Shown here piece after piece: positions 9,441-20,245 of a stretch of DNA of 64,000 nt. Below the pieces are notes generated by a model, which was given only the letters and a program-made list of their open reading frames with translations, had not been told where the DNA came from and searched no databases. The stretch lies in contig OY992833.1 in NCBI GenBank assembly GCA_963921425.1, positions 2,916,501 to 2,980,500 on the forward strand, read 5' to 3'. Both the position numbers and the translations under genes were made by a program. Each line of letters begins with the position of its first letter. Within the stretch, counting starts at the first letter, position 1. This DNA comes from Dryas octopetala (Eukaryota; Streptophyta; Magnoliopsida; Rosales; Rosaceae).

Positions 9441-11555
9441 TCATTCTGCAGAAGCAACATGCCTTTTAGGACGGAAGCCACTCAAAGCTTTTCGTACTTC
9501 CATATCAGGCATCAATCCATTTTGGATCATTTCCTTAACAAGCCTCAATGCTTCATCTATTCTTTTAACTTTTACATAGCCAGTGATCAATGTTTTATAG
9601 CAAGCAATATCAGGCACATGACCCTTCAGCACCATTAAATTAACGACCTCTTTTGCGATGTCTATTTTTCCATGAAAACAATATCTATTAATCAGCATAC
9701 CGTAAGTTATCGTGCTAAGCTCCACACCGTATTGAATTGCTGCCTCAAATACTTTGTGAGCCTCTTCTGTCATCCCTTCTTTGCAGAGAGCATCCAAAAG
9801 CATTCTCAAAGTGATGGTATTAGGTAAGATTCCCTGACCTACCATTTTATCAAACAATCTTGTGGCTTCTCCCCATTGACCCGTACGGCACATGCCATAA
9901 ATTAAAGAGCTGTAAGTGACAACATCAGGTCTTAGACCTCTTTGAGCCATTAGCTCAAACTCGGCGAGGGCTTGATTGGTCCTTCTTTCCTTGCAAAGAG
10001 CATCTATTAGAGTGTTAAAGGTCATGTTATTCGGAGCGATTCCTTCATCCAACATTCTATCAAACAACCTCATGGCTTCTCCCCATTGAGCTGTATGGCA
10101 CATGCCATAGATTAAACAACTGTAAGTGACAACATCAGGTCTTAGACCTCTTTGAACCATTAGCTCAAACGCGGCAAGGGCTTGCTTGGTCCTTCTCTCC
10201 TTGCAAAGAGCATCTATTAGAGTGTTAAAGGTCACGTTATTTGGAGCGATTCCTTCATCCAACATTCTATCAAACAACCTTGTGGCTTCTCCCCATTGGC
10301 AGGAATGGCACAAACCATTAATTAAGGAGTTGTAGGTGAAAAGATTTGGCCTTAGACCACCATGGATCATTTCTTCCACAAGATTAAGTGCCTCTGATGT
10401 CTTCCCTTCTTTGCATAAAGCATCCACTACAGCACTGAATGTAACAATATTAGGCAAGGCTCCACCAGCAATCATGTTTTGAAATAACTGCACAGCTTCT
10501 TCCCACCTACCAGACTTGCACAAAGCAGAAATTAAGGAATTAAAAGTGAAAACATTAGGATTTATGCCTTTTGTAGTCATATTTTCGAACAGAGCAAGTG
10601 CTTCTTCAATTCTTTCTTCCTTGCAAAGAGTACTGATTAGAACAGTATAAGTATATACATCTGGCGAGATTCCACTATCAACCATACAAAACAAGAATCT
10701 TTTGGCTTCTTCCCAACGACCCAAGTTGCATAATCCATGAATCAATGAATTGTAGGTGAAGATATTTGGTACAACACTTTTTTTTATCATATCTCGAAAT
10801 ATGGTCAATGCCTCATTCATTCGTCTTGCTTTACAAAGGCTGTCAATGATTGGATTGTAGCAATCTGGGTTGGGCTTAAACCTTCCATTTTCAGACATCT
10901 CCTTGAGCATCTCAAGTGCCTTACAAGTTTTCTGCGCTCTGCATAACCCATTAATCATAGTAGCATAAGTGAGTTCATTACATGCGTATCCCTTCTCCTG
11001 TATTTTCCAGAACAAGTCCATTGCCTCATCCAGGGAGCTGGAGTTGCAAAGCCCATGAAGCAAAGTATTTAAGAAATAAGCATCAGGTTGAAGACCATTT
11101 TTAAGGGTAAATGCTAAAACAGAAAAACCCAAGTCCACCCGATTCAGACGGCACAAGCAATTCATAACAGTATTCATTGTACAGACATCAGGTTGGAAAT
11201 GAACACAACCCATCAACATCAACTGTTTAAACATCGAAACAACAGTGGCATATTGCTTCATCTTGGAGAGTGCGCCAAACAAACGATTAAAATCCCAAAT
11301 AGAGGGAATGGGTTTCATTTGAATCATGGAATTAAAGAAACCCAAAGCTTCATCCAACCCAAGAGTTCCAGATTTGCATCGTGTTCGGATCAGATTTTCC
11401 AAATGGGTAGGTTTTCCTTTACCGAATTCAGTATCGCTAGCATGATTAACAACAGGAAAAGAATGGAATCCACTTATTTGCTTTAGAAAGGAAGTAAAAT
11501 TAGAAGAATTACCAGAAGGAGCTCTTGGGGTTAACATCTTCATCCTCAGCTTCAT
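9441..11555 (-). CDS. RFL-type P-class PPR protein, copy A (intact)
   Basis: Intronless, 704 aa from the ATG at 11555; the frame is open two codons further only through GTG, with TAG upstream. The first ~60 residues are basic and Ser/Thr-rich, as in a mitochondrial presequence. From about residue 80 there are 17 tandem PPR motifs, nearly all 35 residues, of the VVTYNxLIxxLCK...G..P(D/N) type, then a short tail ending RHVASAE. There are no E, DYW or SMR domains, so it is P-class; repeat style and array context match RFL proteins. P-class PPRs bind organellar RNA through residues 5 and 35 of each motif, and RFL members direct processing or silencing of mitochondrial transcripts. Motifs 11-12 and 13-14 are a duplicated pair. 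It is the only complete undamaged copy visible. The RNA target is unknown. Confidence 0.9.
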   Translation of the reverse strand: MKLRMKMLTPRAPSGNSSNFTSFLKQISGFHSFPVVNHASDTEFGKGKPTHLENLIRTRCKSGTLGLDEALGFFNSMIQMKPIPSIWDFNRLFGALSKMKQYATVVSMFKQLMLMGCVHFQPDVCTMNTVMNCLCRLNRVDLGFSVLAFTLKNGLQPDAYFLNTLLHGLCNSSSLDEAMDLFWKIQEKGYACNELTYATMINGLCRAQKTCKALEMLKEMSENGRFKPNPDCYNPIIDSLCKARRMNEALTIFRDMIKKSVVPNIFTYNSLIHGLCNLGRWEEAKRFLFCMVDSGISPDVYTYTVLISTLCKEERIEEALALFENMTTKGINPNVFTFNSLISALCKSGRWEEAVQLFQNMIAGGALPNIVTFSAVVDALCKEGKTSEALNLVEEMIHGGLRPNLFTYNSLINGLCHSCQWGEATRLFDRMLDEGIAPNNVTFNTLIDALCKERRTKQALAAFELMVQRGLRPDVVTYSCLIYGMCHTAQWGEAMRLFDRMLDEGIAPNNMTFNTLIDALCKERRTNQALAEFELMAQRGLRPDVVTYSSLIYGMCRTGQWGEATRLFDKMVGQGILPNTITLRMLLDALCKEGMTEEAHKVFEAAIQYGVELSTITYGMLINRYCFHGKIDIAKEVVNLMVLKGHVPDIACYKTLITGYVKVKRIDEALRLVKEMIQNGLMPDMEVRKALSGFRPKRHVASAE

Positions 11556-11801
11556 CTTCACTCCAATAAAGAAGAAAGAAGCGGTAGCAGAAGCTCTAGC
11601 AGTCTAGCCTCTAGTGATAATGGACACTTACAAACGCCACAATGGTTTCGGGCCCACCCTTCTCGCCCCACAGTCAGCAACTGGCCCAACAACTCAGAAT
11701 ACGGCGTCGTATTGATTGAGAAAGGAGAGAGAGTTGTCAGTTGTCTGACTTTGACTTTGGGGTCCGGCTAGAAGAGAGAAGGAATGGATAGAGACTAAAG
11801 A
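11556..11801 (-). promoter_or_regulatory. Promoter of PPR gene A with two site II motifs
   Basis: On the minus strand TGGGCC occurs at 11651-11656 and 11683-11688, about 100-130 bp upstream of the ATG. TGGGCC/T site II elements are known TCP-binding motifs enriched in nuclear genes for mitochondrial proteins. The same pair is kept in the promoters of copies B, C and D. No TATA box is obvious; the function is inferred. Confidence 0.5.
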
Positions 11802-11810
11802 GATTTGATT

Positions 11811-12181
11811 GGAGTTAATTATACTTACACCTCCTGAAATTTATCGTCTTTTCACGTAACTCTTTGGGATTTCAAAACTTACACATATACTTCATGAGAT
11901 TTCAAAACTATTGCATATAACCCTCTACAAGAGAAATAAATAAATAAACAAAAAAGAAAATATTTGTATTGAGGTTGGACCTTACACCATAAGTAATTTT
12001 ATTAGGCAATTTCACCCTTTAGCATGCCTTTTCGCATAATTTTGCATAATTTTTCATCTCACTATAGGGGGTTATATGCAACAGTTTTGAAACCTCAGGG
12101 GATGTATGTGTAATTATTGAAACCTCAAAGAGTGTATGTGAAAGGATGATAAACCTTAAGGGGTGTAATTGTAATTAACTC
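11811..12181. mobile_element. Mutator-type MITE (371 bp) with 9-bp target duplication
   Basis: The two ends are inverted repeats of about 115 bp (GGAGTTAATTATAC at the left; the right end is its diverged complement, TGTAATTAACTC). GATTTGATT flanks both sides (11802-11810 and 12182-12190). Units B, C and D have a single GATTTGATT at the matching place (32497-32505 in B), so the insertion is precise and specific to unit A. It has no coding content. It lies about 250 bp upstream of the PPR ATG. Confidence 0.9.
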
Positions 12182-12271
12182 GATTTGATTGCTTTATTGA
12201 AATAGTTGGACACGTGTCATAAATTGGTTAGTGTTTCACGCAATTATTTCCAGCCTTTAGATCAAAAGATG

Positions 12272-12606
12272 TGATGTGGGCGAGAGATTCTTGGGTTGGC
12301 TCCACCAATTTAGTTGTTTTTTATTATTTATTTTTTCTGCTGAATAAGTTTAGATAAGTTTCCAACTATCTTTGACTGAGTTTTAACGTGGAGTATGTTT
12401 CCTTGAAGATAGGAGTTTGTTTAGCAACAAACTCTATCTTTCCTTGTATTTAAAGGTTTGCTGAGAATAATAAGACTCAAGGAAAATTCAACACAAATAG
12501 ACTAACGTCTACTGGAGGTTGCTACCCTCGAAGCAGCACTTCAACTATCCTTTCTTGTCCTATTTGTTTTCTTTTTTTTTCTGTTTTTTACCACAGGGTT
12601 GTATCA
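12272..12606 (+). repeat. 5' LTR of the gypsy chromovirus
   Basis: Starts TGATGTGGGCG and ends TTGTATCA. It differs from the 3' LTR at one position near 12351 and two near 12534-12540. Confidence 0.95.
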
Positions 12607-12607
12607 G

Positions 12608-12620
12608 TGGTATCAGAGCC
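12608..12620 (+). other. Primer-binding site of the gypsy chromovirus
   Basis: TGGTATCAGAGCC, two bases after the LTR; complementary to the initiator tRNA-Met 3' end. The gag ATG follows at 12636. Confidence 0.9.
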
Positions 12621-12635
12621 ACGATCTTGTGACCT

Positions 12636-13895
12636 ATGGCGGACCCAGACGGAGCAAAAACACATTTCAAAGACTTGGCTGAAACTGTGGCAAAACAAGG
12701 TTCCACGTTACAGCGGCTTGAAGAGAACACATCGGCTTTCATGGAGACTGTTCGAGAAAGGCTAGCATCTATTGCCATGTCTGTTGAGACTCTCTCAAAG
12801 GATTCAGGAAAAGGAAAAGAGAAGGCAGAACCATCATTTACTTCTTTCCAAAGAGATACCAGCGATATCCATACCAAAGGACCGAAGATCGATCTTTTCA
12901 AATACGACGGATTAGAAGACCCCTCTGGTTGGATTCTACTAGCAGATCAGTTCTTCCTACTCCACCAAATCCCAGATCATCAACGCTTGTTATATGCATC
13001 ATTCCACTTGAAAGGGGCTGCTCTCCAGTATTTCAAGTATCTTCAACATGCAGGAGAGCTTTCAACTTGGCAGTCCTTTGTCCAAGCTCTCGAGAAAAGG
13101 TTTGGTCCTACGGAATATGAGGATCCAGAGGGCGAGTTGTCCAAGCTACGTCAAACATCCAGTGTTACAGCTTACCAAGCCCAGTTCGAGAACTTAGCCC
13201 AAAGAGTTGATGGACTTCCTGATAAATTTCTTTGTCGCACCTTTGTTAGTGGTCTTAGGGAGGACATTAAGACAATGGTAAAATCTTTTCGTCCCACCTC
13301 CTTGAAAGATGCTATTGGGCTTGCGCGCCTCCAGGAGAAGAATTTTTCCAGAGATTGCAAAAATTTTCCCTCCAACAAGCTTGCCACCTCGACTCCAACA
13401 ACTCTGAAGCCTCAAGTGAAAAAGATTTCATATGAAGAGATGAAAGCTCGGCGAGAGAAAGGGCTTTGCTATTACTGCGATGAAAAGTTCAAGCCCGGCC
13501 ATAACTGCAAGTCTCTTACTTTATTTCTTATTGATGGGAATCATCCTGATGATGAAGACATGGATTGTTCGACTGATGATGCTGAAGCTACTCAACCAGC
13601 AATCTCTCTCCATGCCATTGCAGGTACTCAAACTCCACAGACTATGCGTGTTACTGGAATTCTTGGCAAGAGGCCTATTTTTATTCTCATTGACTCTGGA
13701 TCTACTCACAACTTTTTGGACCCATCCATTGCACAAACACTTGATATCCCTATATGCTCCAATTCAAGATTCGATGTTACCGTAGCTAATGGTGATCGAT
13801 TGTCTAGTGAAGGGAAGTGTCTTGATATTCCTCTTAATATACAAGGAGTTCCAATCACCAACAGATTTTTACCTCTTGTCTCTTGGAGGATATGA
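12636..13895 (+). pseudogene. Gypsy gag and N-terminal protease part of gag-pol, ends by frameshift
   Basis: Open frame of 419 codons. It has an N-terminal helical/coiled segment (about 1-60), a retrotransposon capsid domain (about 85-230), a zinc knuckle CYYCDEKFKPGHNCK at about 278-292 and the aspartic protease motif DSGSTHNF at about 353. After about codon 407 the frame is lost: from 13861 the protease and pol continue in the next frame. An extra base in a short CACCAAC context at about 13856-13861 explains this. Chromoviruses normally use one gag-pol frame, so this copy is probably not autonomous unless the ribosome shifts there. Confidence 0.88.
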
Positions 13896-16800
13896 TGCTG
13901 TTCTCGGGGCACATTGGCTTCAGACGTTGGGACCTATTCTGTGGGACTTCTCCAAAATGAGCATGCAGTTTAATTTTCAGGGAGATACCTTTAAACTTGT
14001 TGGTGTGCCCAACAAAGAACTTTCTTTTATCTCTTGTCATAAAATTGAGAATATTTTGAGATCTGCACCCTCTGGACTTTTTTTGCATATTTCACAGGCT
14101 TGTGACTCAGGCGTTGTCCATAAACCTCCACCAAGCATTCAAGCTGTCCTTGCAGACTTTCCTGATGTCTTCTCTCCTCCATCCGGCTTACCACCACTTC
14201 GATCTCATGACCACCACATCGCCCTTCACCCTGGATCCTCACCATCAAATGTTTGCCCCTACAGATATCCGTTGCTCCAAAAAGCAGAAATTGAACGCAT
14301 AGTTAAAGAAATGCTCCATGATGGAATAATCAGGCCAAGTCGCAGTCCATTCTCATCCCCTGTTTTGCTAGTTCGCAAGCATGATGGTAGCTGGAGATTA
14401 TGTGTTGACTATCGTGCTTTAAATAGTACCACTGTTAAAGATCGCTATCCAATTCCAGTAGTTGACGAACTCCTTGATGAGCTTCATGGTGCAGTCATAT
14501 TTTCCAAATTGGACCTCCGGTCTGGGTTCCATCAAATCCGAGTAGCCGAAGAAGACATTCCTAAGACTGCCTTTTGGACTCATGACGGCCATTATGAGTT
14601 CCTTGTAATGCCATTCGGTCTTACAAATGCCCCTTCGACTTTCCAAAGCCTTATGAATGAGGTATTTCGTCCATTTCTCAGAAAATTTATTTTAGTCTTT
14701 TTTGACGATATATTGGTTTATAGCTCTTCCGAGGCACTGCATGTCACACATCTTAGGCAGACCTTGGAGCTCCTTTGTCAACACCAATTGCATGCAAAAT
14801 TATCCAAATGTTGTTTTGGAGTGCCGGAAGTTGATTACTTGGGGCATGTTATCTCTTCTAATGGTGTTGCTGTGGATCAAAAGAAGATTGAAGTAGTTCT
14901 CCAGTGGCCTTTGCCTACAACATTAAAGTCACTTCGTGGATTCCTTGGCCTCACTGGCTACTACAGAAAATTCATCCAAGGTTATGGAAAAATTGCAGCG
15001 CCGCTCACGAACATGCTCAAAAAGGGAGCTTTTCATTGGACTACAGAATCCAAGGTGGCATTTGAGATGCTAAAACATGCTTTGACTCACCCGCCGGTAC
15101 TCGCTCTTCCCGACTTCACCAAGCCTTTTGTGATAGAGTGTGATGCCTCTGGAACGGGTATTGGGGCTGTCTTAATGCAATCTGGTCAGCCGCTTGCTTT
15201 CTTTAGTCAAGCTCTCCATGGAAAGCATCTCCACCTTTCCACTTATGAGAAAGAACTACTCGCACTCACCTTGGCAGTCCAAAAATGGCGACCTTACTTA
15301 CTAGGCACTCGCTTTGTTGTTCGTACGGATCATCACAGCCTGAAATATTTATTGGAACAACGAGTGGGCACTCCATCTCAGCAACGTTGGCTCTCCAAAT
15401 TGTTGGGCTATGATTATACGGTCGAATTCAGACGAGGATCCTTGAACACAGTTGCTGATGCCTTGTCTAGACGTTCACAAGAGATTTGTTTGCATTCTCT
15501 TTCTCAGGTGGTTCCCACTTGGGCACAAGAATTTGAGCGTGTTTGTCAAACTGATCCAGATGTCCTTTCCAAGCTCCAATCTTATCAAGATGGCAAACTT
15601 GACGTTTCTAAATATTCGTTGCAAAATGGGCGACTCTTGTACAGAGGCAGGCTTTATATTGGTGCTAACTCCACTTTTAGAGATATTGTTTTGCAGGAAT
15701 TTCACTCTAGCACAACTGGTGGACATTCTGGCTTCCATCAAACATTACATCGTATTCGGCAAAATTTTTATTGGCCACACATGCGTTCTTTCATTCGGAA
15801 ATACATTCAAGAATGTGAAGTTTGCCAACGAAACAAAACTGAGAATTCTCTGCCTGCAGGTCTTCTTCAACCCCTGCCCATTCCACATCAGAATTGGACT
15901 GATATTTCAATGGATTTTATCGACGGACTACCAAAGTCAGGAGGCAAAGATGTTATTATGGTGGTTGTGGACAGGCTGTCCAAGTATGCACACTTCATAG
16001 CTTTATCTCATCCCTATACAGCTTCCTCTGTTGCCCAAGCTTTCTTTGACAATGTTTTCAAGTTTCATGGCGTGCCCAAGACAATTGTCAGCGACCGAGA
16101 TCGCGTTTTTCTCAGTGACTTTTGGAAGCAATTTTTTAAGCTCCAAGGGACCAGCCTCCACTTTAGTTCTGCCTACCATCCACAGACTGATGGTCAAACT
16201 GAAGTGGTCAATCGATGCTTAGAGACTTATCTTCGTTGTTTCACTAGTCTTCGCCCAAAGGATTGGTTCAAGTTTCTTACCTTGGCTGAATACTGGCATA
16301 ACACTAATGTTAATTCTTCTACTGGATTTTCTCCTTTTGAAGCAGTTTACGGGTATAAGCCACCAAGGCTTATTTCTTATCTTCCTGGGTCTAGTTTTTT
16401 ACCCGAGCTTGACCATAGTCTCCGAGATCGTGATTCCATTTTACAGTTGCTGCGCCAAAATTTGCAGGAGGCTCAAAACCGTATGAAATGTTTTGCTGAT
16501 AAAAAGCGCACAGATCGTGTTTTTGAGGTCGGAGACTTTGTTTATTTGCGCCTCCAGCCTTATCGCCAATGTTCTGTTGCTGTTCGTCGATCTCTCAAGC
16601 TATCTCCTCGGTATTATGGACCATTTCAAGTTTTGGAACGGGTTGGAGCAGTGGCTTACAAGCTGGACTTGCCACCTACAGCACGGATACACAATGTGTT
16701 CCATGTCTCCCAGCTTAAACAGAAATTGGGCGATCATGCAGTACCCCAGGTTGGCCTTCCGGACGTCTCTGAAGATGGAGTACTCGAGCCACACCCAGCT

Positions 16801-16962
16801 CTAATTCTGGAGAAGCGTGTTGTGCGTCGAGGCAGGCGCAATATCACTGAAATTTTGGTGCAGTGGGAGGGGGCAGCCAAAGACCATGCTACCTGGGAAC
16901 GTTTGTTGGACATGAAGCGTCGTTTTCCAGAGCTTAACCTTGGGGACAAGGTTAATTTTTGA
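13861..16962 (+). pseudogene. Gypsy pol: protease end, RT, RNase H, integrase, chromodomain
   Basis: Continuous frame from the frameshift to the TGA at 16960-16962; the ATG at 13789 in this frame lies before the shift and is incidental. Visible in order: protease tail with GGYDAVLGAHWL; reverse transcriptase with FFDDILVYS (catalytic Asp pair at 14704-14709); RNase H with ECDASG at about 15138; integrase HHCC zinc finger at about 15700-15840; DDE residues at 15913, 16093 and 16201; GPY/F module at about 16617; chromodomain at about 16798-16935 with the aromatic WE/TW pair. The chromodomain would target integration to marked chromatin. Apart from the upstream frameshift, pol looks intact. Confidence 0.92.
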
Positions 16963-16973
16963 CGGGGAGGCAT
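16961..16973 (+). other. Polypurine tract of the gypsy chromovirus
   Basis: GACGGGGAGGCAT lies between the pol stop and the 3' LTR start at 16974. Confidence 0.7.
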
Positions 16974-17308
16974 TGATGTGGGCGAGAGATTCTTGGGTTG
17001 GCTCCACCAATTTAGTTGTTTTTTATTATTTATTTTTTCTGCTGAATAAGTTTGGATAAGTTTCCAACTATCTTTGACTGAGTTTTAACGTGGAGTATGT
17101 TTCCTTGAAGATAGGAGTTTGTTTAGCAACAAACTCTATCTTTCCTTGTATTTAAAGGTTTGCTGAGAATAATAAGACTCAAGGAAAATTCAACACAAAT
17201 AGACTAACGTCTACTGGAGGTTGCTACCCTCGAAGTAGCAGTTCAACTATCCTTTCTTGTCCTATTTGTTTTCTTTTTTTTTCTGTTTTTTACCACAGGG
17301 TTGTATCA
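16974..17308 (+). repeat. 3' LTR of the gypsy chromovirus
   Basis: 335 bp, same termini as the 5' LTR, followed by the AGATG target duplication and then unit sequence that continues as in unit B after 32587. Confidence 0.95.
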
Positions 17309-17313
17309 AGATG

Positions 17314-17694
17314 TTAAATGATACGCCAGTCCTTTAAAAATGTAAAGTACAATTCATTAAAGTCCAGCCCAGTCCAATGCAACCAATGAATTAATGACAG
17401 AAAAATTTCCTATTAGCATAAGATCGAAGAAGAAAAGAAATTATTTACCTTGACTCCATAAGTTACATAAGAACAGATTACCAAAATTAATTCACAACCC
17501 AAGCAAAATCATATCCAAACAAAAATGACGACACATGAACATAAATGTCAAAACATTTAAAATTTAAAATTAAAACTGAAATAAAAATAAATTAATTGTC
17601 ATAATCATAATTGTTAATTGGACTGTGGGTTAAATTTCATTCTCATTTTGGGTTTCTACTTAAAGTACCCTATTTATTATGGAAAACATTTAGC
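17314..17694. other. End of unit A homology and single-copy AT-rich sequence
   Basis: 17314 to about 17420 matches the promoter-distal flank of the other PPR copies. After GCATAAG the sequence has no counterpart in the window. No gene seen up to the foldback element. Confidence 0.55.
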
Positions 17695-18041
17695 TAGAGA
17701 ACTCTAATTATACCCTATGTCTCTATTCAGGGATATGAATTTCACTTTGTCAACTAAGGACTCCAACTTTGATTTTGTGTCAAGTAAGGATTCTTCGTCA
17801 GTTATGTTACAAATTTTGTTAAAAATTGGTCACATGCCATGCATATAAAAGAAATAATTATAAGGAACTTAAATTATAACAAACAAAACAAAAAATTATA
17901 AAGAATGAAGCTAAATGGAAAAAAAAATTAATAAAAGAAGAAATAGAGAAACAAACAAAAAGTAAGGATCATGCCTCACCCTAGACCTTCCCCACCCACC
18001 CTCAACCCACCTCCCTCCCCATCTCTGGCCACAGGGCGATG

Positions 18042-18058
18042 CCCCCCCCCCCCCCCCC
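18042..18058 (+). repeat. Poly(C) run
   Basis: Seventeen consecutive C followed by an A run. Such a tract is prone to slippage and assembly error. Confidence 0.9.
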
Positions 18059-18289
18059 AAAAAAAAATCTCTACTTCTCTTTCCCTTTCTCCCTATCTTT
18101 CTCTCACTGTGACTCTCTTCTCTCTTTATTGGTGCAGTACCGCCAGACCCAAGGGGCGCTGGCTGCTTCGCTGGCCTCTGATTTTGTGGTAGTCGACACC
18201 CCTTGGGTCCGGAGGTACCGCGCCAATAGAGATAAAAATAGACCTTCAGGAGAGAAAGAGAGTGATAGAGAAAAAGAGGGAGATAGAGA

Positions 18290-18292
<3 letters not shown>

Positions 18293-18360
<68 letters not shown>
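18293..18360 (+). repeat. (GA)n microsatellite
   Basis: About 34 GA units inside the right arm of the foldback element. Long Glu-Arg or Ser-Leu frames over it are artefacts. Confidence 0.95.
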
Positions 18361-18363
<3 letters not shown>

Positions 18364-19639
18364 GGTTGTTGGTGCGGGGAGGGACGAGATCGGTGGCCGA
18401 AGAGGGGGAGGGGTTTTTTTGAATATATATTTTTTAGGTGGAGGGTAGATGGGGTGAAGTGACGATTTTTCCTTGAAAAGTGGTCACGTGACATGCACGT
18501 GATCATTTTTAGACGACAAAAATGTAACACTGTTGGCAAAAGGTCCTTACTTAACACTTGACACAAAATGGAAGTGTAGTCTTCAGTTGACACAAATTAA
18601 AATTCATATTCTAAATAGTGACATGGGGTATAATTGAAACTTTACCTAAAATTTTCCCATTTATTAATTTCACATGAAAAGTTACCATTTGAATACACAA
18701 AGGTAATATAGGAATGCTAAGTAATAAGGTTGACTCAGGAGAAAGTATAAAAGGAAAGTAATCTGACGTGACATCATTAAAATGAGTTTTTATTGAAAAT
18801 GAAAAACCCTTGGGTTTTACCGCATGTATACCTCTTGGGTGTATATCTAATTATCTCTATTAAATACTCGTAAGATTTTTAGAGAAATAAATGGTCAAAC
18901 ATATACATGCTATAGAACATTACAATTTCAAAATGTGTACTAGAAGAGCTTCATGGAAGTAGTATAACTGAAAACTAAATAGATATAGCTTAAAAGTTAG
19001 TCCAATTGTGAGCAAGAAATACATAATTGAAGGAAATTGTAGCAGCTAATAAAAATAAGTAAATTGTAGGGATCATAAATAGTTATTATATATAAAAGAA
19101 AATCGTAATTTTGCCGGGTTCTAACTTCTAAAGGAACTATAGGTTCCAACTATATCAAAGAACTATGAGCCCTTAATTGATTTTATCAGGGTCGAAGATA
19201 AAAGATTCTTCGAGTCCTCATATGAATTTATAAAAATTGAGAAATTCAGGTTCTCATTAAATTAAATAATAAATAATATAAATTCATAATTTTAAATCAA
19301 ACTTTGAACCTAAAATTTTTCGATCCCATAAGATTTATAATAACCATATTAAGGCAAAATACAAATAAATTGGGGCAAAAAAGAATTCGTAAGAACTAAG
19401 AAGCATAAAAAATAATATTGTTTATATAGAAACACAAAAGCAGAATGGAGTCTTCTAGAGATTGGTAAGGGCCGTAATAAACACATGTTCATTTATGATG
19501 CTATTACATCATCCAAATTGTGTATATCATCGTAGTGAGACTATTGTGCTGATAACTTGATATTAAATAAAGCAATACAAGAAGCGGAAAAATAATAAAT
19601 AAATAAAGCAATACAAAAAGAAAAGTAATAAATTATTCA

Positions 19640-20245
19640 TAAACCCAGTTTTTGAAAGATTTTTAATTGGAAACTCAGCCAAATAAAAAGTTAAGTTACA
19701 GCCCAATCTATCTGTATATGAGGACGCGGATAGGAAAACTTACTCGGTGCTTGTAAATGCAGTTGCTTGCAGATTCATCTTTTTGCTTGCGGATGTTAAT
19801 AGATTGAAGAGAAAGAAAGAAAAGAAAGAGTATTGAAGAAGAAGAAGCAATTGTTTGTATTAATGATTACACAGGGATTAGAAATCCTTTTATACACAGC
19901 ACATAGAGAAGCAACCCAGCTAACTATGAAATGATGATAATCATTTCTCTAACAAACTTCAAACAATTAAGCCACATGTCAGCTTATCATAGGCTACAAT
20001 CAAACTAAATGAATTAACAACATAACCACTAAACTATTGACGCGTGTACAACCTTGTAATAACCTAATATATTGGTATGCTTAACAGCAGATGCAAAACT
20101 TTTCTTGCAGATGCACAAGCAGATGCATCCACATCTGCAAGCTGCTGAGCGCTCAGCAGATGCTTCACCGAGCTCTTGGTGGACAGTTTGGGAATTTCTA
20201 CTTGGTTTGACTTAACTTTCTTTCTCATTTTGGGCTTCTAATTAA
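19640..20245 (-). mobile_element. Possible solo LTR remnant, minus strand
   Basis: Read on the minus strand this stretch has a promoter-like GTATAAAAGG (19886-19895), then a C/T-rich transcribed leader of the kind seen in copia LTRs, and repeated GCAGATGC motifs. LTR termini and a target duplication were not resolved, so this is a weak call. Confidence 0.3.

Larger units (their letters stand above)
12272..17308 (+). mobile_element. Ty3/gypsy chromovirus, near-complete (5.04 kb)
   Basis: LTRs at 12272-12606 and 16974-17308, both 335 bp, with three mismatches seen by eye. Target duplication AGATG at 12267-12271 and 17309-17313. Primer site, gag, protease, reverse transcriptase, RNase H, integrase, chromodomain and purine tract are all present. 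The small size, short LTRs and chromodomain suggest the Reina lineage (inference). One frameshift breaks gag-pol. Unit B has an uninterrupted site at about 32580. Confidence 0.95.
17695..18649. mobile_element. Foldback/TIR element of about 955 bp
   Basis: Left sequence TAATTATACCCTATGTC...TGTGTCAAGTAAGGA is repeated inverted at the right (about 18470-18649). Inside it a second inverted pair, centred near 18170, carries ACCCAAGGGG and GGTACC-like arms (about 18130-18165 against 18195-18225). The whole insert therefore forms one long imperfect hairpin. It has a 17-C run, a GA tract and no coding region. A clean target duplication was not found, so the superfamily is uncertain (Mutator-like foldback favoured). 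Confidence 0.65.

Noticed and set aside
11556..11561. GTG start two codons upstream in PPR copies A, C and D
   Set aside because: Nuclear plant genes rarely start at GTG; the ATG two codons downstream fits and an in-frame stop lies upstream.
15452..16000. 182-codon frame overlapping gypsy integrase (and 56150-56725 over copia pol)
   Set aside because: Shadow frames of pol; the true frame shows catalytic motifs.
18246..18593. Ser-Leu or Arg-Glu repeat proteins over the GA tract
   Set aside because: Translations of a microsatellite inside a foldback element.
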